Translations under genes and position numbers: made by a program
Shown here: piece after piece, positions 10,320-21,605 of the stretch
Numbering within the stretch: the first letter of the stretch is position 1
How the letters are laid out: each line of letters starts with the position of its first letter
Assembly: GCF_024586455.1 (NCBI RefSeq)
Contig: NC_065922.1
Span: 20,518,089-20,582,088, forward strand
Length of the DNA stretch: 64,000 bases
Direction of reading: 5' to 3'
DNA from: Bactrocera neohumeralis
Taxonomy: Eukaryota > Arthropoda > Insecta > Diptera > Tephritidae
The notes under the pieces: model-generated
What the model saw: only the letters and a program-made list of their open reading frames with translations
Told to the model about the DNA's origin: nothing
Databases searched by the model: none

Positions 10320-11340
10320 TAGTACCAAATGACAGAATGTCCAGTATTTTCTTGACAAGATCTATTGGAAATCTTGCGTACGACGATTCTGGTGGTCAAG
10401 CGGCTTCTGTTCTTACGTTGATTTGAGGTTGTGAGGATGTAAACCGACGCCACAGAGATGATCAACGCTTGAGAACGACGTGTTAGAGACTGAATTAATA
10501 TTCTCAACACTACGGCCACTTCTTTGTCTCACTGGCACATTTTATACTGTGCCTGTGGATTAAAATTTTTCCACTAGACGCTCAATTGTTGATCTGACAG
10601 GACCATTATGATGACCATAAATTCTACGTAGCGCTTTTAAAGTTGAGGCCACTAACTCCAAATTTTAGTAGTAAATTTTAATATTTTTGACTCGTTGCTG
10701 GATCGTATACTTTTCCATGATGAAATGGTAAAGCTTCCTTTTCTTCTTAATTGGCGTAGACACCGCTTACGCGATTATAGCCGAGTTAACAACAGCTGGC
10801 CAGTCGTTTCTTCTTTTCGCTACGTGGCGCCAATTGAAAATTCCAAGCGAAGCCAGGTCCTTCTCCACTTGGTACTTCCAACGGAGGTGAGGTCTTCCTC
10901 TTCCTCTGCCTCCCCCGGCGGGTACTGCGTCGAATACTTTCAGAGCTGGAGTGTTTTCGTCCATCCGGACAACATGACCTAGCCAGCGTAGCCGCTGTCT
11001 TTTCATTCGCTGAACTATGTCAATGTCGTCATATATCTCGTACAGCTCATCGTTCCATCGATTGCGATATTCGCCGTGGCCAACGTGCAAAGGACCATAA
11101 ATCTTTCGCAGAACCTTTCTCTCGAAAACTCGTAACGTCGACTCATCAGTTGTTGACATCGTCCAAGCCTCTGGACCATATAGCAGGACGGGAATTATGA
11201 GCTACTTATAGAGTTTGGCTTTGGTAAAGCCATGGTAAAGCTTAGTGAAGAGAAATGTCAAAAGAGCGGGAAAAAATATGGCGTCGTTTGCTGTCCCTAT
11301 CGGTCTACTTTTGTAGCGTCCTTATTGAAAAACCCGTTAC
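10320..11340 (-). mobile_element. DD41D rosa-like element on minus strand, split by a retrotransposon
   Basis: The N-terminal half of a rosa-like transposase reads on the minus strand from about 10720 down to 10320. The DNA-level match to the 15.0-15.6 and 51.4 kb copies is clear around ATGACCATAAATTCTACGTA and the 'ACGCTCAATTGTTGATCTG' stretch. Its 5' terminus lies at about 11250-11338, ending in TTATTGAAAAACCCG, the same end as the copies at 15.64 and 51.24 kb. The two parts are separated by a 495-bp retrotransposon insert (10737-11231). Confidence 0.85.
10737..11231 (-). mobile_element. 5'-truncated non-LTR retrotransposon, 3' end, with target-site duplication
   Basis: The minus-strand ORF 11159-10767 encodes the end of a LINE polymerase: STLRVFERKVLRKIYGP, RLRWLGHVVRMDENTP, RGRGRPHLRWK, then NWRHVAKRRNDWPAVVNSAI. 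The 3' tail is an AAGAAG-type repeat, not poly(A). The 12-mer ATGGTAAAGCTT occurs on both sides (10725-10736 and 11232-11243), where the uninterrupted rosa-like copy at 15.55 kb has a single ATGGCAAAGCTT. This identifies a target-site duplication and a nested insertion. The ORF is open at the 3' end, so this is one of the younger LINE fragments here. Confidence 0.9.
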
Positions 11341-11407
11341 TTATATCTTTTGGAATTCAAAATGGGTTCGAAGATAAATAAGCATAGTAATGGTTCGATA
11401 AGACATT

Positions 11408-11657
11408 TTTTGGCTACGCTGGTTATATCATGTTGTCCGGATGGACAAAAAACACTCCAGCTTTGAAAAACTGCTCCCGCCGAATTCAGAGGAAGAGGAA
11501 GACCTGCCTCCGTTGGAAGGACCAAGTGGAGAAGGACCTGGCTTCGCTTGGAATATCAATTGGCGCCACGTAGCGAAAAGAAGAAACGATTGGCGCGCTG
11601 TTGTTAACTCGGCTATAATCGCTTAAGCGGTTTCTACGCCAATTAAGAAGAAGAAGA
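11408..11657 (+). mobile_element. 5'-truncated non-LTR retrotransposon 3' end
   Basis: Same LINE 3' end as at 10.74 kb but on the plus strand. It starts in GGCTACGCTGG, runs through ATCATGTTGTCCGGATGGA and an open frame ending NWRHVAKRRNDWRAVVNSAI (11441-11626), and finishes in AAGAAGAAGAA. It is flanked by an imperfect direct repeat of about 25 bp (11390-11414 and 11658-11684, both beginning ATGGTTCGAT and ending CATTTTTTGGCT), most simply a diverged target-site duplication. Confidence 0.82.
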
Positions 11658-11684
11658 ATGGTTCGATTACGTCCATTTTTTGGC

Positions 11685-12059
11685 TGAACTAAGATTCGGT
11701 TATATCATGTTTTGCACCACAACTTATTGGTTATGTTTTAAAAAACAAAATTGCTTTGGAAACTTTGCACTGCTCCATACAATCTGTCATTCACTCCACC
11801 CAATTCTTTGTTAGTACTGTTCTTTGTGCCTTGCCTTCTATTTATTGCGTACCAAAATTCTTATCTAAAAAACATTTTTGTACCTTTTTTTATGCGTAAT
11901 CGCTTGCACGAACGAAAATCTGATTCAGTAAACCAATTCGTCATTCTGATCGAATTCGTATAAAGGGTACTTTTTTAGAGTTTAGAATTTTTATGTCAAA
12001 TAATTCTTATCGTCTATAAAATGAATTTCTGAGCTAATACAAGCATGCTTACGCGCAAT
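11685..12059. other. Intergenic, nothing recognised
   Basis: A 70-codon ORF at 11751-11963 is hydrophobic and has no motif that I know. No further signal. Confidence 0.4.
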
Positions 12060-12940
12060 CTAATTTTCCATACAGCAGTTATAAGCCGCGGCTGGGATGG
12101 CCTTCAGCTTATGTCAAATTCGTCGTATATCTCGAAAGCTCGTCGTTCCATCGACTGTGGAATTCGGCGGTATTAAGGACCATAAATCTTCCGTAAAATC
12201 TTTCTCTCGAAAACATGTAATACCGACATCTCAGATGTTGTCATCGTCCATACCTCTGCACCACATATGTAGCAGGACGAGGATGGTGAGTGACTTGTAG
12301 AATTTGGTCTTTGTTCGTCGACAGAGAACTTTACTTCTCAACTGCCCACTCAGTCCGAAGTAGCACCTGTTGGAAAAAGTTATTCTGCGTTCGATTTCGA
12401 GCCTGGCGGTGTTGTTGGTGTTAATGCTGGTTCCAAGATAGACGAAGTTATCTACGACTTCGAAGTTATGACTGTCAACAGTGACGTGGCAGCCAAGTCG
12501 CGAATGCGACGACTGTTTGTTTGATGACAGGTGATATTTCGTGTTGCTCTCTTTCACCACCAGACCCATTTGCTTCGCTTCCTTATCCAGTCTGAAGAAA
12601 GTAGAACTAACGGCGCGATTGTTGAGGCCCATGACATCAATATTATTGATTAATATTATTATATTACCTTCTCTATTTAGTTCTGACGCTCGAATTATTT
12701 TCTTCAGGAGTAGATTGAAGAAGTCGCACGATAGGTATTTGCCTTGTCTGAAACCTCGTTTGGTATCGAAGATCTCGGAGATTTCTTCCCGATCCCCACT
12801 GAGCTTTTGGTATTGCTCAAAGTCAGTTTACACAGACGTATAGGTTTGGGGATGATTACATTATTGGGACACTGATTTTTCTGGGCATGTAATTTCTGAG
12901 CATCACATCGGACTTGAATGTTCACTGAGTCTGCCTGAAG
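12060..12940 (-). mobile_element. Non-LTR retrotransposon RT fragment, degenerate
   Basis: On the minus strand from 12940 down: FDTKRGFRQGK, LSCDFFNLLL and IIRASELNREG (palm), then a short AT-rich interruption near 12645-12670. There follow KEAKQMGLVVKESNTKYHLS, LGCHVTVDSHNFEVVDNFVY, LGTSINTN and QLRSKVLCRR (ORF 12632-12231). Further decayed C-terminal sequence reaches about 12060. The catalytic YADD-type box is missing. Same family as 1.23 kb and 18.84 kb. Confidence 0.87.
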
Positions 12941-14118
12941 ACCATCCTTTCGGTAATTTCGGTTTATGGTTAAAAATAGTTCCCAGCATAGCCGGACTTC
13001 TATGGATCTACACCGAGAACTTGTGTAAAATCATGTTATCTAGATGAAATATTTCTTAATTTGTTCCAGTCACTAGAAGTTAGTCCTTATTAAGAGAAAT
13101 ATTTGTATGACTTGACTGCAAAAACTCTTTCTAAGGATTCAATAGAGTTGTAGAAATAAATTTCAAGAATTCTTACTTATTCCAAGAAATAATTTGCCAA
13201 AATGTTCCCAACAGAAATGTCAGAAAACAAGATTATTTGACAGTTGACATAACTGTTAAACCTCTATAGAATTTCATAGCGCAAAGAGCGGTAGCGATAG
13301 AGTTTACAACAACTTTGTTCCGTCACCTTTATTGAAGTGCTTTTGATAGCAAAATACGTTGGCTTCCGACATCCTGAATAAAAGCGCTTGAAGGCTTTCT
13401 TTACAACTGCTATGCAAGCTTTGCAATTAGTTTCATTCTTGCCGCTAAATAAGCACCCTATATATCAAACTAGGCGTTCTCAAATATTTTTCGGCGGGGT
13501 AGATAACAGTATTTTACTGTTTACGCACCAACTTTCTGCGCAACTGTGGTGTGCTTAATTTATCAACAACATTAAATCAAATAAATTCGTTCGGGCCTTA
13601 GAGTTATGAGTAGTTCTTATCTGTACCGTCAGGGTTGATAAAACTACTAACATTCAAACGACAAAAAGTGAGAATTGTCGATCAGTGCAGCGTGTTTCTA
13701 ACAACATGTGGACACGCACTCGAAAATATAACACATCCATATTTATAAATATATACATACATACATACATACATATGTAGTCTCATACAGGCGTGCCAAT
13801 AACCAATAAGGGGTTACTACCTGATAACTTTACCAATATTGGAATCTGTGATAAGCGTTTCTATCGGTGGTCTTTAGTTCTCATTGTCGCGCACAGAAAT
13901 TGGGTTTAGACATACGTGAGTTTGAAATAAAAATATTTAAAAAAGTCATCAGTTTTTATTTAAAAGATTAATGTTGGAGTATTAAAAATCTAGATATGTT
14001 ATTAAAAGTAAATATAAATAGGAAATATATATATACAATATATATTTCAAAGCATTGTATTACAAATTACCAAAAGCGCTACAGTATATACCATATGTGT
14101 AAACAACTGTGGGCAAGA
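12941..14118. other. Intergenic, nothing recognised apart from a microsatellite
   Basis: There is no ORF above 62 codons and no transposon end that I can identify. A CATA tetranucleotide run lies at about 13753-13785. Confidence 0.45.
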
Positions 14119-16020
14119 AACAGTAAGACTTTTTATTTTAAATTTCGCGCGAAAATCCATTCGACGTTTTCTAGATTCGTATGACTCTTAGTGACATCTG
14201 AGTGAAATTATTCAACAAAGCAGTTTCATTAAATTTTGTGCGAGGAATCAAATTTTTGTTGTCGAAACGTTCAGAATGTTGGAAAAGGCCTTCGGTGATA
14301 ATTTTTTGTTGCGAACAAGAGTTTTTGATTGATACAAATTATTCAAAGAAGGTCGAGAACGCGTTGACGACAAACCACGTCCAGGACCGCTATCAACTTA
14401 ACTGACTATCAACACTTCAATGAAACAAAGGAATTGGCATCGTTGGGATAGCGGAAGGATCAGTGAAAACCATTTTGAACGATCATTTGGGTTTCAGAAG
14501 AGTGAAAGCACCAAAATCACTAAATTTTTTCGAAAAATATAGTCATGTTAACGTCTGTGAAACAATGCCCGCAGACCACCAGGAAGTCATGAAACGTATT
14601 ATTACTGGCGATGAGTATTGGATCTATGCTTACGACCCGGAATTAGACGATCAATCGGCCGAATATCGTGGCAAAAATGAGCCTAAGCCGAAAAAAAGAC
14701 CTCGAAACAAGTCAAAAATCAAGGGTATGTGGAAAGTTTTGTTCGAATTTCTTCATACCGGCCAAACTGTCAACAAGGAATATTATTTGAGTCTTATGCT
14801 TCGTTTGCGCGAAGCTATTCGTAAGATGAGGCCGGAAGCGCTTTTTTCGCTATGTGGTTCCTGGCGCTGTCGGAACCACATATTGTCCAAGTCCATATCG
14901 TTCAATTCGAACCAAAAATATTCAGTTATCATTGAGCGATAGCGATTCCCATTCACAGTAACGTGCCGATCTTGACCATCACGGACGAAGTACAGCACAA
15001 TGACGCCGCCAGCCCATAAACCGCATCATACCATGATTTTTTCGGGATCCAATGTGACTCATAGAATACGTGTGGATTACTGCCTGACCAATAACACATA
15101 TTTCACTTATTGATGAAGCCATTCAGTTAGAAATGAGCCTCATCGCTGAGGATGATTTTTCGATGAAAATCCGGATCATTTTCAAGTTGTTGATTCTGGT
15201 GTACAAGCGGTTTCAGTTCTTGTGTGAATTTGATCTTGTAAGATTGTAGGCCAAGATCTTTTCGCAAAATTCGCCACTACGATGTCACAGCGATGCCCAA
15301 CGCTTGAGAACGACGTGTAAGAGACTGATTTGGGTCCTTAATTTATGCGCTAGCGGCAGCAATACTCTCGACACTGCGGGCACTTCTTTGTCTCACTGAC
15401 ACGGGAACATTTTGTACATTGTGCCGATGGGTTCAAATTTTTCCAGTAGACGCTCAATTGTTGATCTGAAAGGACGATTATGATCACCGAATTTCGTTAG
15501 TAAATTTTAATAATTTCGACTCGTTGTTGAATCGTATATCTTTCCATGTTGAAATGGCAAAGCTTACTGAAGAGAAATGTCGAAAGAGCGGGAAAAATAT
15601 GGCGTCGTTTGCTGTTCCTATCGGTCTACTTTTCTTCTTATTGAAAAACCCGATGCGTACCGACAACTCTTAGTTCTTGCACCACGATAATGCACCGTCG
15701 TATACTGCATTGATTCTTCATGAGTTTTTTCAACAAATTTTCAACAAATATTGTGCCGCAACCATCGTATTCGTCTGATTTAGCTCCGCGTGACTTCTGG
15801 CTATTGAAAAGGCCGCTCCTGGGAAGCCGTTATGAAGACATTAATGGTGAATCGTTACGTGCATTGAAGCCTATTCCGGAAATTGACTTTTAACAACTGT
15901 TCGGAGGATTGGAAAAAACGTTGGCGCTAGTGATTTTTGACCAAGGGATATTACTTTGAGGGGATGACATAGATTTTGAAGAATAAGTTAAGAATTTTAA
16001 AATTATAAACAAGTCTTACT
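14119..16020 (+). mobile_element. mariner element interrupted by a rosa-like element
   Basis: The ends CAGTAAGACTTTTTATTTTA (near 14120) and, at about 16003-16020, the complement of a similar AGTAAGACTTG sequence look like decayed inverted repeats. The transposase frame at 14463-14840 contains VCETMPADHQEVMKR, IITGDEYWIYAYDPE (first catalytic Asp), QTVNKEYYLSLMLRLREAIR and KMRPEA. The frame breaks at about 14848 and resumes at 15661 as DNS-FLHHDNAPS (second Asp), followed by SDLAPRDFWLL (third motif). The material between is an inserted rosa-like element on the opposite strand. Several stops are present upstream (14200-14460), so it is inactive. Confidence 0.88.
14849..15656 (-). mobile_element. 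Rosa-like DD41D element, 3'-truncated, nested in mariner
   Basis: Minus-strand reading starts at the 5' terminus (GGGTTTTTCAATAAG, complement of 15636-15651), passes the transposase N-terminus near 15545 and continues through the IIxDEAHF region near 15150. It stops in the second catalytic motif (DLDNMWFRQ) at about 14855. The C-terminal third is missing. It interrupts the mariner reading frame described above. Confidence 0.85.
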
Positions 16021-16461
16021 ATTTTTTGCTCATAGTAGTATACTTATATATATACTATATGTATATATGGTATATTTTCTATATTCTATTTTTTTTTTTT
16101 TTCAAATTGAAAACCGTGAGCGCATACAAAGTCTAATTGTAGTGGGTGAATTCTAACAGAAGCTTAAACCACGACGAGTCGGTCTAAAGCAAGCAGTGAG
16201 CTAAACCTTAAGTTCGTGTTCGAGAAAAATACTTAAGCACGTTGAAATTAGTGCACGAAACAATTTAAATTGCTTTTTAAATAGTTTACGTAATAAAAAA
16301 ATATAAAAAAACAGTTTTTTAACAGAAGTTTATTCCAAGAATTTTTCTCATCACAACATAATTTTTAACAATTTACAACCCACCAAAAAATAGCAATCGT
16401 GTTACACAGTGCAAAACCGGTCAATTAGAGAATTCAAAAAACAAAAATCCTACAGTTACAT
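16021..16461. promoter_or_regulatory. Upstream region and presumed 5' UTR of the fucosyltransferase
   Basis: AT-rich with poly-T and poly-A tracts. No TATA box with a convincing initiator was found. The A-rich stretch from about 16270 to 16460 is typical of fly 5' UTRs. Confidence 0.35.
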
Positions 16462-16497
16462 ATGTGCTACGTATATATATCTACAAAGTGGGCGTGA
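16462..16497 (+). promoter_or_regulatory. Upstream ORF overlapping the FucT start codon
   Basis: An 11-codon ORF (ATG-TGC-TAC to GTG-GGCG-TGA) ends with TGA at 16495-16497. The last base of that stop is the first base of the main ATG at 16497-16499 (TGATG). This arrangement could allow termination-reinitiation or dampen translation of the main frame. It is seen directly in the sequence; its function is inferred. Confidence 0.55.
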
Positions 16498-19400
16498 TGT
16501 CCTTCAACACATCCAAGCAAATGTACAGTAATACGCGCTGCCTGAAGTTGGCTTTGCGCACCATCATCTGCATCATATTTTTACTAACGCTCATCATTTT
16601 GGTGATCTTCACGCGCAACAATGCACGAAATACAGCCCTGCGCATGTCGAAGTTGCCGGCGCCGCAAGGCAGTGTTGTACTCTTCTGGAATGGCTTCTTC
16701 GATGACAAGCGCTGGACCTTACCGGCGGACACGCTGCATGCGCAGTGTCCACAAGTCAATTGCATTTTCACCAATCAACATGACTTTTTGCCCGCCATTG
16801 TCGATTATGCAGCGATCGTCTTTCATACGGCACGTAAATTTCCGCTTTTCAACGGCACACCAACACAACGTGCGCCCAATCAATCGTATGTGTTCGCACA
16901 ACTGGAATCGCCTGAGCACACCTGGCACAATTTCCAGGCCGAGAGGAATTTCTATAATCTCACGTTGAGTTATCGCCTCGACTCCGACGTGGTGTGGAGT
17001 TATAATGTGGTAAGAACGATTGAAACGCGACAAATTATTGCGCCCGCGCTAGATCCAATATGGCCAGCGGTGGAGGTGGCGTGGACCCAAAACGATGCGG
17101 ATTTGTTATTGTTAATTGAAGGAAAGCGTAAAATGGCCGCTTGGTTTGTGTCCAACTGTAAGGTGGCCTCGAGGCGGGAGCGCTTGGTGAAGGCGCTGCA
17201 GGCGCACGTGCAAGTGGATGTGTATGGCAAATGTGGGACCTTGAGGTAAATTGTTTGTTGTGTTTGCAATGTGTCAAATAGTGTCAGTGTGTTCGTACAC
17301 CCATAGGTACTCAAAGATAATAGAAACAATTGTAGAGGAGGTGAAATACTGTGTTTACAACAAGATAACAGCGAAGTTTTAATGAACTTCAATTATTTAT
17401 AGTACGGTTAGTTTGCGAAGCCGAGGTGCATGCTGCTTGGATCCCCTCTGTTATCTCAAAATGTTTGCCTTTCATCGGCCTTTTCAGGCAAGGAAACAAA
17501 AAAGTCCGGGCGCCACATCTGGGCTGTAGGCCGGCTGCGGAAGCGTTGGGATGCCGTCCTTGGTTAGGTAGCTGTTCACAAGAAAGTCGGTATGAGCCGG
17601 AGCGTTGCCGTGGTGCAACTTCCAATCGGTTGCGATGTTTTGTCGTATCCGATTGACTCTTCGTTTGAGTCTCTTGAGGACTTCCACATAAAACTTGGCG
17701 TTCACGGTTTGTCCAGGAGAAACAAATTCATGGTGGACGACGCCTTTGATGTCAAAAAAGACAATGAGCATCGTTTTCTCTTTGGACTTGCCCATTCCTC
17801 CGGTCTTCATCACCGACCTCTTCTCGACCCTCCAAAAAGGCCTGGTGCCACCGAAACACACCACTTCTTGCTAAAGCAACATCTGGGGAGGCCTGCTTGA
17901 TCGCCGCGTGAGTGCCAATGGGATAGTGTCCAGTTAAAGCACCTATCATTGCGGCGATGTGAGTCTTGCTAAGAGCAGGCAGTTCAATGGAACTTTTACG
18001 TTCCACTCTGTGCCAGAAAGCGGTCGCAACCCCACAAGTGCTGCTTGCTGACCAACTCTTGCCCAGTAACCCCACAAGGTCTGCTTGCTGACCAACGCTT
18101 GCCCATCTCTCGCCAGGCCCACAGATCCAGCACTCGAATGCACGAAGACAGAGCCTTATTTATTTCCATCCTTTTGGAATCAAGGTAAGGGTGCGTTTCC
18201 TTGCAAGCTTGTTGCCTTTTTAATTTCCGATAATTCCGCTGTGGTCAGGCACCCAGACAAGTCTAATATGGAACTAACTTGATGTTACTGCCAGTGAGGT
18301 CATGCACCCCTTGACTAGCTTTGAGTTCACTATCAGCGACTTCAAGGGTTGTATAGCAGCGCTACTATCAGAGTGAATGCATGCATACCTCACTAAAAGA
18401 AGCCGCACTTCGAAGAAGTACATTTGATACTACCTTGATGTCGCCCATTTCTGTTTGAAAAGCACTACAGCGGACTGGCGGTCTGAAGCATGAGTTGATT
18501 GAGAGCTACCGACAGAAGACTCCTCCATCAGTCTTACCCTTGAGCTTCGATCCATCCGTGAAAAAGTTCACTGCACCTCTTCTTCAGAGACTCCGCGACA
18601 CCCATGTAACCCTCGGAGTTTTTCTATTTTTAGTAAAGAGGAACCATATATCGGAAATATGATGATTAAATTCAAAATGGCGTTATCTAGAAGGTGTGTG
18701 ATACTTTGTGGCTAATTTGACTTTTGTAGGTGAGTTGGTTAAGAAGTTATATCACTCGGAATGGATCACGTCCATGTAACGACCAATGGTAATACGAACT
18801 TCCACAGATCAGGGATCTTATATGAAATGTCAATTATTCTTATTTTTCTTTATTTGCGTAGACACCCATTATGCGGTTTTAACCGAGTTTACAACAGCGC
18901 GGCAGTCGTTCTTATCATTGTTTGGCGTCAATTGGAGATTCCAAGTTTAGCCAGTAGAGGTCTTCCTCTTCCTCTGCTCCACCCGACGCGTACTGCGTCG
19001 AATACTCTCTGAGATGGAGTGCTTACATCCATTCGGACGACATGGCTCAGCCAGTGTAGCCGCTGTCTCTTAATTCGCTGAACTATGTCAATGTCGTCGT
19101 ATGTCTCGTACAGCTCATTGTTCCATCGACTGCGGTATTCGCCGTTGCCAACATGCAAAGGATCATAAATCTTCCTCAGAACATTTCTGCCGAAAACTTA
19201 TAACGCCGGCTCATAAGATGTTGTCATCGTCCATGCCTCTGTACTATATAGCAGGACGAGAATAATGAATTTGATCTTTGTTTGTCGAGAGAGGACTTTA
19301 CTTCTCAATTGCCTACTCAGTCAAAAGTAGCATCTGTGGGCAAGAATTATTCTGCGTTGGATTTCGTGGCTGACGTTGTTGTTGAGGTCAATGCTGGTTC

Positions 19401-20569
19401 CAAGATAGACGAAATTATCTACGACGAAGTTATGATTGTCAACAGTGACGTGGGAGCCTAGTCGCGAGTACGACGTTCACTACCAGACCCATTTGCTTCG
19501 CTTCTTCCAGAACTAACTTTGAAATCGACGAAGAGTTGGTGTGTGTCGATTCTCTTTTCACGGGTCTTTTCCAAGATTTGGCGCATGGTGAATATCTGGT
19601 CGGTTGTAGATTTTCCAGGTCTAAAGCCACACTGATAAAATCCAAACAGTTTGTTGGCGGTGGACTTTAATCTTTCGCACAGTACTCTCAATAGAAACTT
19701 GTATGCGATTTTGAAAAGGCCTTTTGGTACAGATTGTGGGGTCTCCCTTTTTGTGGATTGGACAGAGCACACTTAAATTCCAATCGTTGGGCATGCTTTT
19801 GTTCGAACATATTTTGCAAAGAAGCTGATGCATGCTTCTTATCCGTTCTTCGCCGACCAGCAATCCATCGGCTCCCGCCTCTGTGTGGTTCTGCAGATGG
19901 GTAATTGGTATTCCAATTTCTTCATGGTCGGGCAATGGAACGTCTGCGCCATCGTCATCGATTGGGGAATCAGGTCAGACTTTTCTTCGACGTTTCCTAC
20001 TCGGTGTTACAAGTTCGGTCTTATGACTCAAACTATGTTTCAACAAAAATTTATTTAAAAATATTATATTTTTTGTTTGTTAAAATAATTCCACTTTTTT
20101 CTCCTCTTACAGATGCGAACGCTTCAACAGCAGTTGCCATGAGTTGCTCGACAAAGATTATAAATTCTATTTGAGTTTTGAGAATTCGCTTTGCAAGGAT
20201 TATGTAACGGAAAAGTTTTTTAACGCGCTGCAGCGACACATTGTGCCCGTGGTCTACGGAGGTGCAAATTATACGCGTTTCGCGCCACCGCACTCATACA
20301 TTGATGCGCAGGACTTCAAAAACGCCTCATCACTGGCTGCATACCTCAACTACTTGAGTGAGCATCCCTACGAGTATGCCAAGTACTTTTGGTGGCGTCG
20401 CTATTACAGGGTCGAGGCTAATGATGGCGGCCTCCAAATGCTACCATATTGCGAGTTATGTGAGCGTATTCACTCAAAACCCACCGTTAGACGTACTCAA
20501 GTCTATGAAGATATAAATGCATTTTGGAACGATAAAGTATGCACGAAAAAGGCTCGGATAGATTTTTAA
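16497..20569 (+). CDS. Alpha-1,3-fucosyltransferase (GT10 family), two exons
   Basis: Exons 16497-17245 and 20113-20569 (TAA) join in phase (AG/A, Arg250) to give 401 residues. The product is a type II Golgi membrane protein: a short cytosolic tail, a transmembrane anchor at about residues 22-38 and a lumenal GT10 domain. It should transfer fucose from GDP-fucose to glycans. Diagnostic sequence: VSNC followed by the VDVYGKCG motif just before the intron, then the family signature at about residues 267-300 (FYLSFENSLCKDYVTEKFF, VPVVYGG), and a C-terminal CELC (CxxC). Flies have several FucT genes; the short stem resembles the FucTC/FucTD type rather than core FucTA, but I cannot choose. The start is the first ATG in frame with the anchor. 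The 2.87-kb intron is filled by transposon remnants, yet the splice sites (GAG/GTAAAT, CTTACAG) are intact. Confidence 0.93.
17395..18080 (-). mobile_element. Degenerate mariner in FucT intron
   Basis: Minus-strand transposase fragments: KTHIAAMIGALTGHY (N-terminal part, 18075-17752), KEKTMLIVFFDIKGVVHHEF, SPGQTVNAKFYVEVLKRLKR, then KLHHGNAPAHTDFLVNSYL (catalytic Asp changed to Gly) and YSPDVAP. A frame change follows before LKRPMKGKHFE and EGIQAACTSA near 17470. It is inactive. The same subfamily is present, even more decayed, at 45.15-46.0 kb. Confidence 0.9.
18150..18750 (-). mobile_element. RNase H region of a second LINE type, degenerate
   Basis: Reverse reading from about 18400 down gives IHSDSSAAIQPLKSL, then IVNSKLVKGC, and at about 18265-18175 LVWVPDHSGIIGN followed by NKLARK. 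These are the SDS-AA and WVPGHxGIxGN motifs of retrotransposon RNase H. A stop interrupts the second motif. The family differs from the non-RNase-H LINE nearby. It lies between a mariner and another LINE within the same intron. Confidence 0.75.
18840..20010 (-). mobile_element. Non-LTR retrotransposon RT, reverse orientation, degenerate
   Basis: Minus-strand reading from 19935: AGADGLLVGEERIRSMHQLL, NDWNLSVLCPIHKKGDPTIC, then FKIAYKFLLRVLCERLKS, YQCGFRPGKSTTDQIF, TMRQILEKTREKRIDTHQLF. A deletion then joins this to QMGLVV (about 19495) and on to the C-terminal part (MHVGNGEYRSRWNNELYET, IKRQRLHWLSHVVRMD) at 19158-18928. The palm with the catalytic box is lost. Antisense to the host FucT gene. 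Confidence 0.9.
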
Positions 20570-21600
20570 GTTGAAATATGTCGATTATTTATTGTTTGTA
20601 ATTTATGTATGTATTTAATTAAGAATTTTTTATAAATGGAAAAGTAAACATGCAGGCGCATGCGCAGAAATAAAAGTGCCAACTTTAAGTTTGGGACTAT
20701 TTTTTTGATAAAATCTTAATTTAGAATCTTTGTATTGTTGTCGAACCGACAGCAAATATTCATCTAATAACCATGAATCGATTAAAATTGAATCATGCCA
20801 ATAACTTTGTGGAATGCTGCGGAGTTGGCGGTCATTGGCCGGATAAAAGATCAAGTCCGTTGCGCGTATGTGGGCCCGACTGTCGTAGGAACGGTTTTTA
20901 TTCAACATAGTTGCCAGCTAAGCGATACCACTGCTTTGAATCCCGAAAATAGAGTTGAATTTCTCATCCGTTTTATTGATTTGTGATAAGGCGCTTTTCC
21001 TGCAAGGCAGTCATCGGTTAAATCACCGGTTAATTACCCAACAGACACCAGAGATTTCTGTTGATGTTTCTTAAAGCTGAATTTACAATTCTAAGCAGAA
21101 ATCTTGCCTAACTGTAATCACTTATCCCTTTCTTACGCAAAAGCCTTGAATTGCACGGTATGTTTGTATCCACACTAAGCTTTCAACTTTTTGGAGTTTC
21201 GGTAGCCACGGGTGGTTTGATGGTGTTCTTCTTTTTTCACGATTTAGTCTTTCTATCATGCCAATAACTCTAGTCTGTCGAAGAAATTCTAAAGTTCGTA
21301 TACTTCACATTCAAAACAATTTCAAAAGCTGTTGTAATTATGCAACAGTATGAGTACCTTCCAAACGTTTGATACAAAAAGAACTTTAAACTCTTTACTG
21401 TTGATAAATTCCATAGAGACGGAACAAATTTTCTATATTCACAAAAATTATCTTTAGTAACATAAGTATGTATTCGAAAACATGGCTATTGCACTGATCT
21501 TGACTATGTATTAAAGCATATTCGTTATATTTACATGTAAATGTATATTTAGCTATTAGAGTAAGCCTCAAAAATTACACCTTGTCGACTTATAATTTTC
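20570..21600. other. FucT 3' flank and intergenic DNA
   Basis: AT-rich FucT 3' UTR after 20570, then a decayed SINE-like element (listed separately) and about 700 bp with no recognised content before the SECIS region of the selenoprotein gene. Confidence 0.45.
20733..20900 (+). repeat. SINE-like short repeat, diverged copy
   Basis: The head contains TATTGTTGTCG. The tail has TTGGCCGGATAAAAGATC, then GGGCCCGACTGTCGTAGGAA, matching the repeat at 26.58 and 47.16 kb. This copy has lost the internal palindrome seen in the better copies. Confidence 0.7.
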
Positions 21601-21605
21601 AGAAC

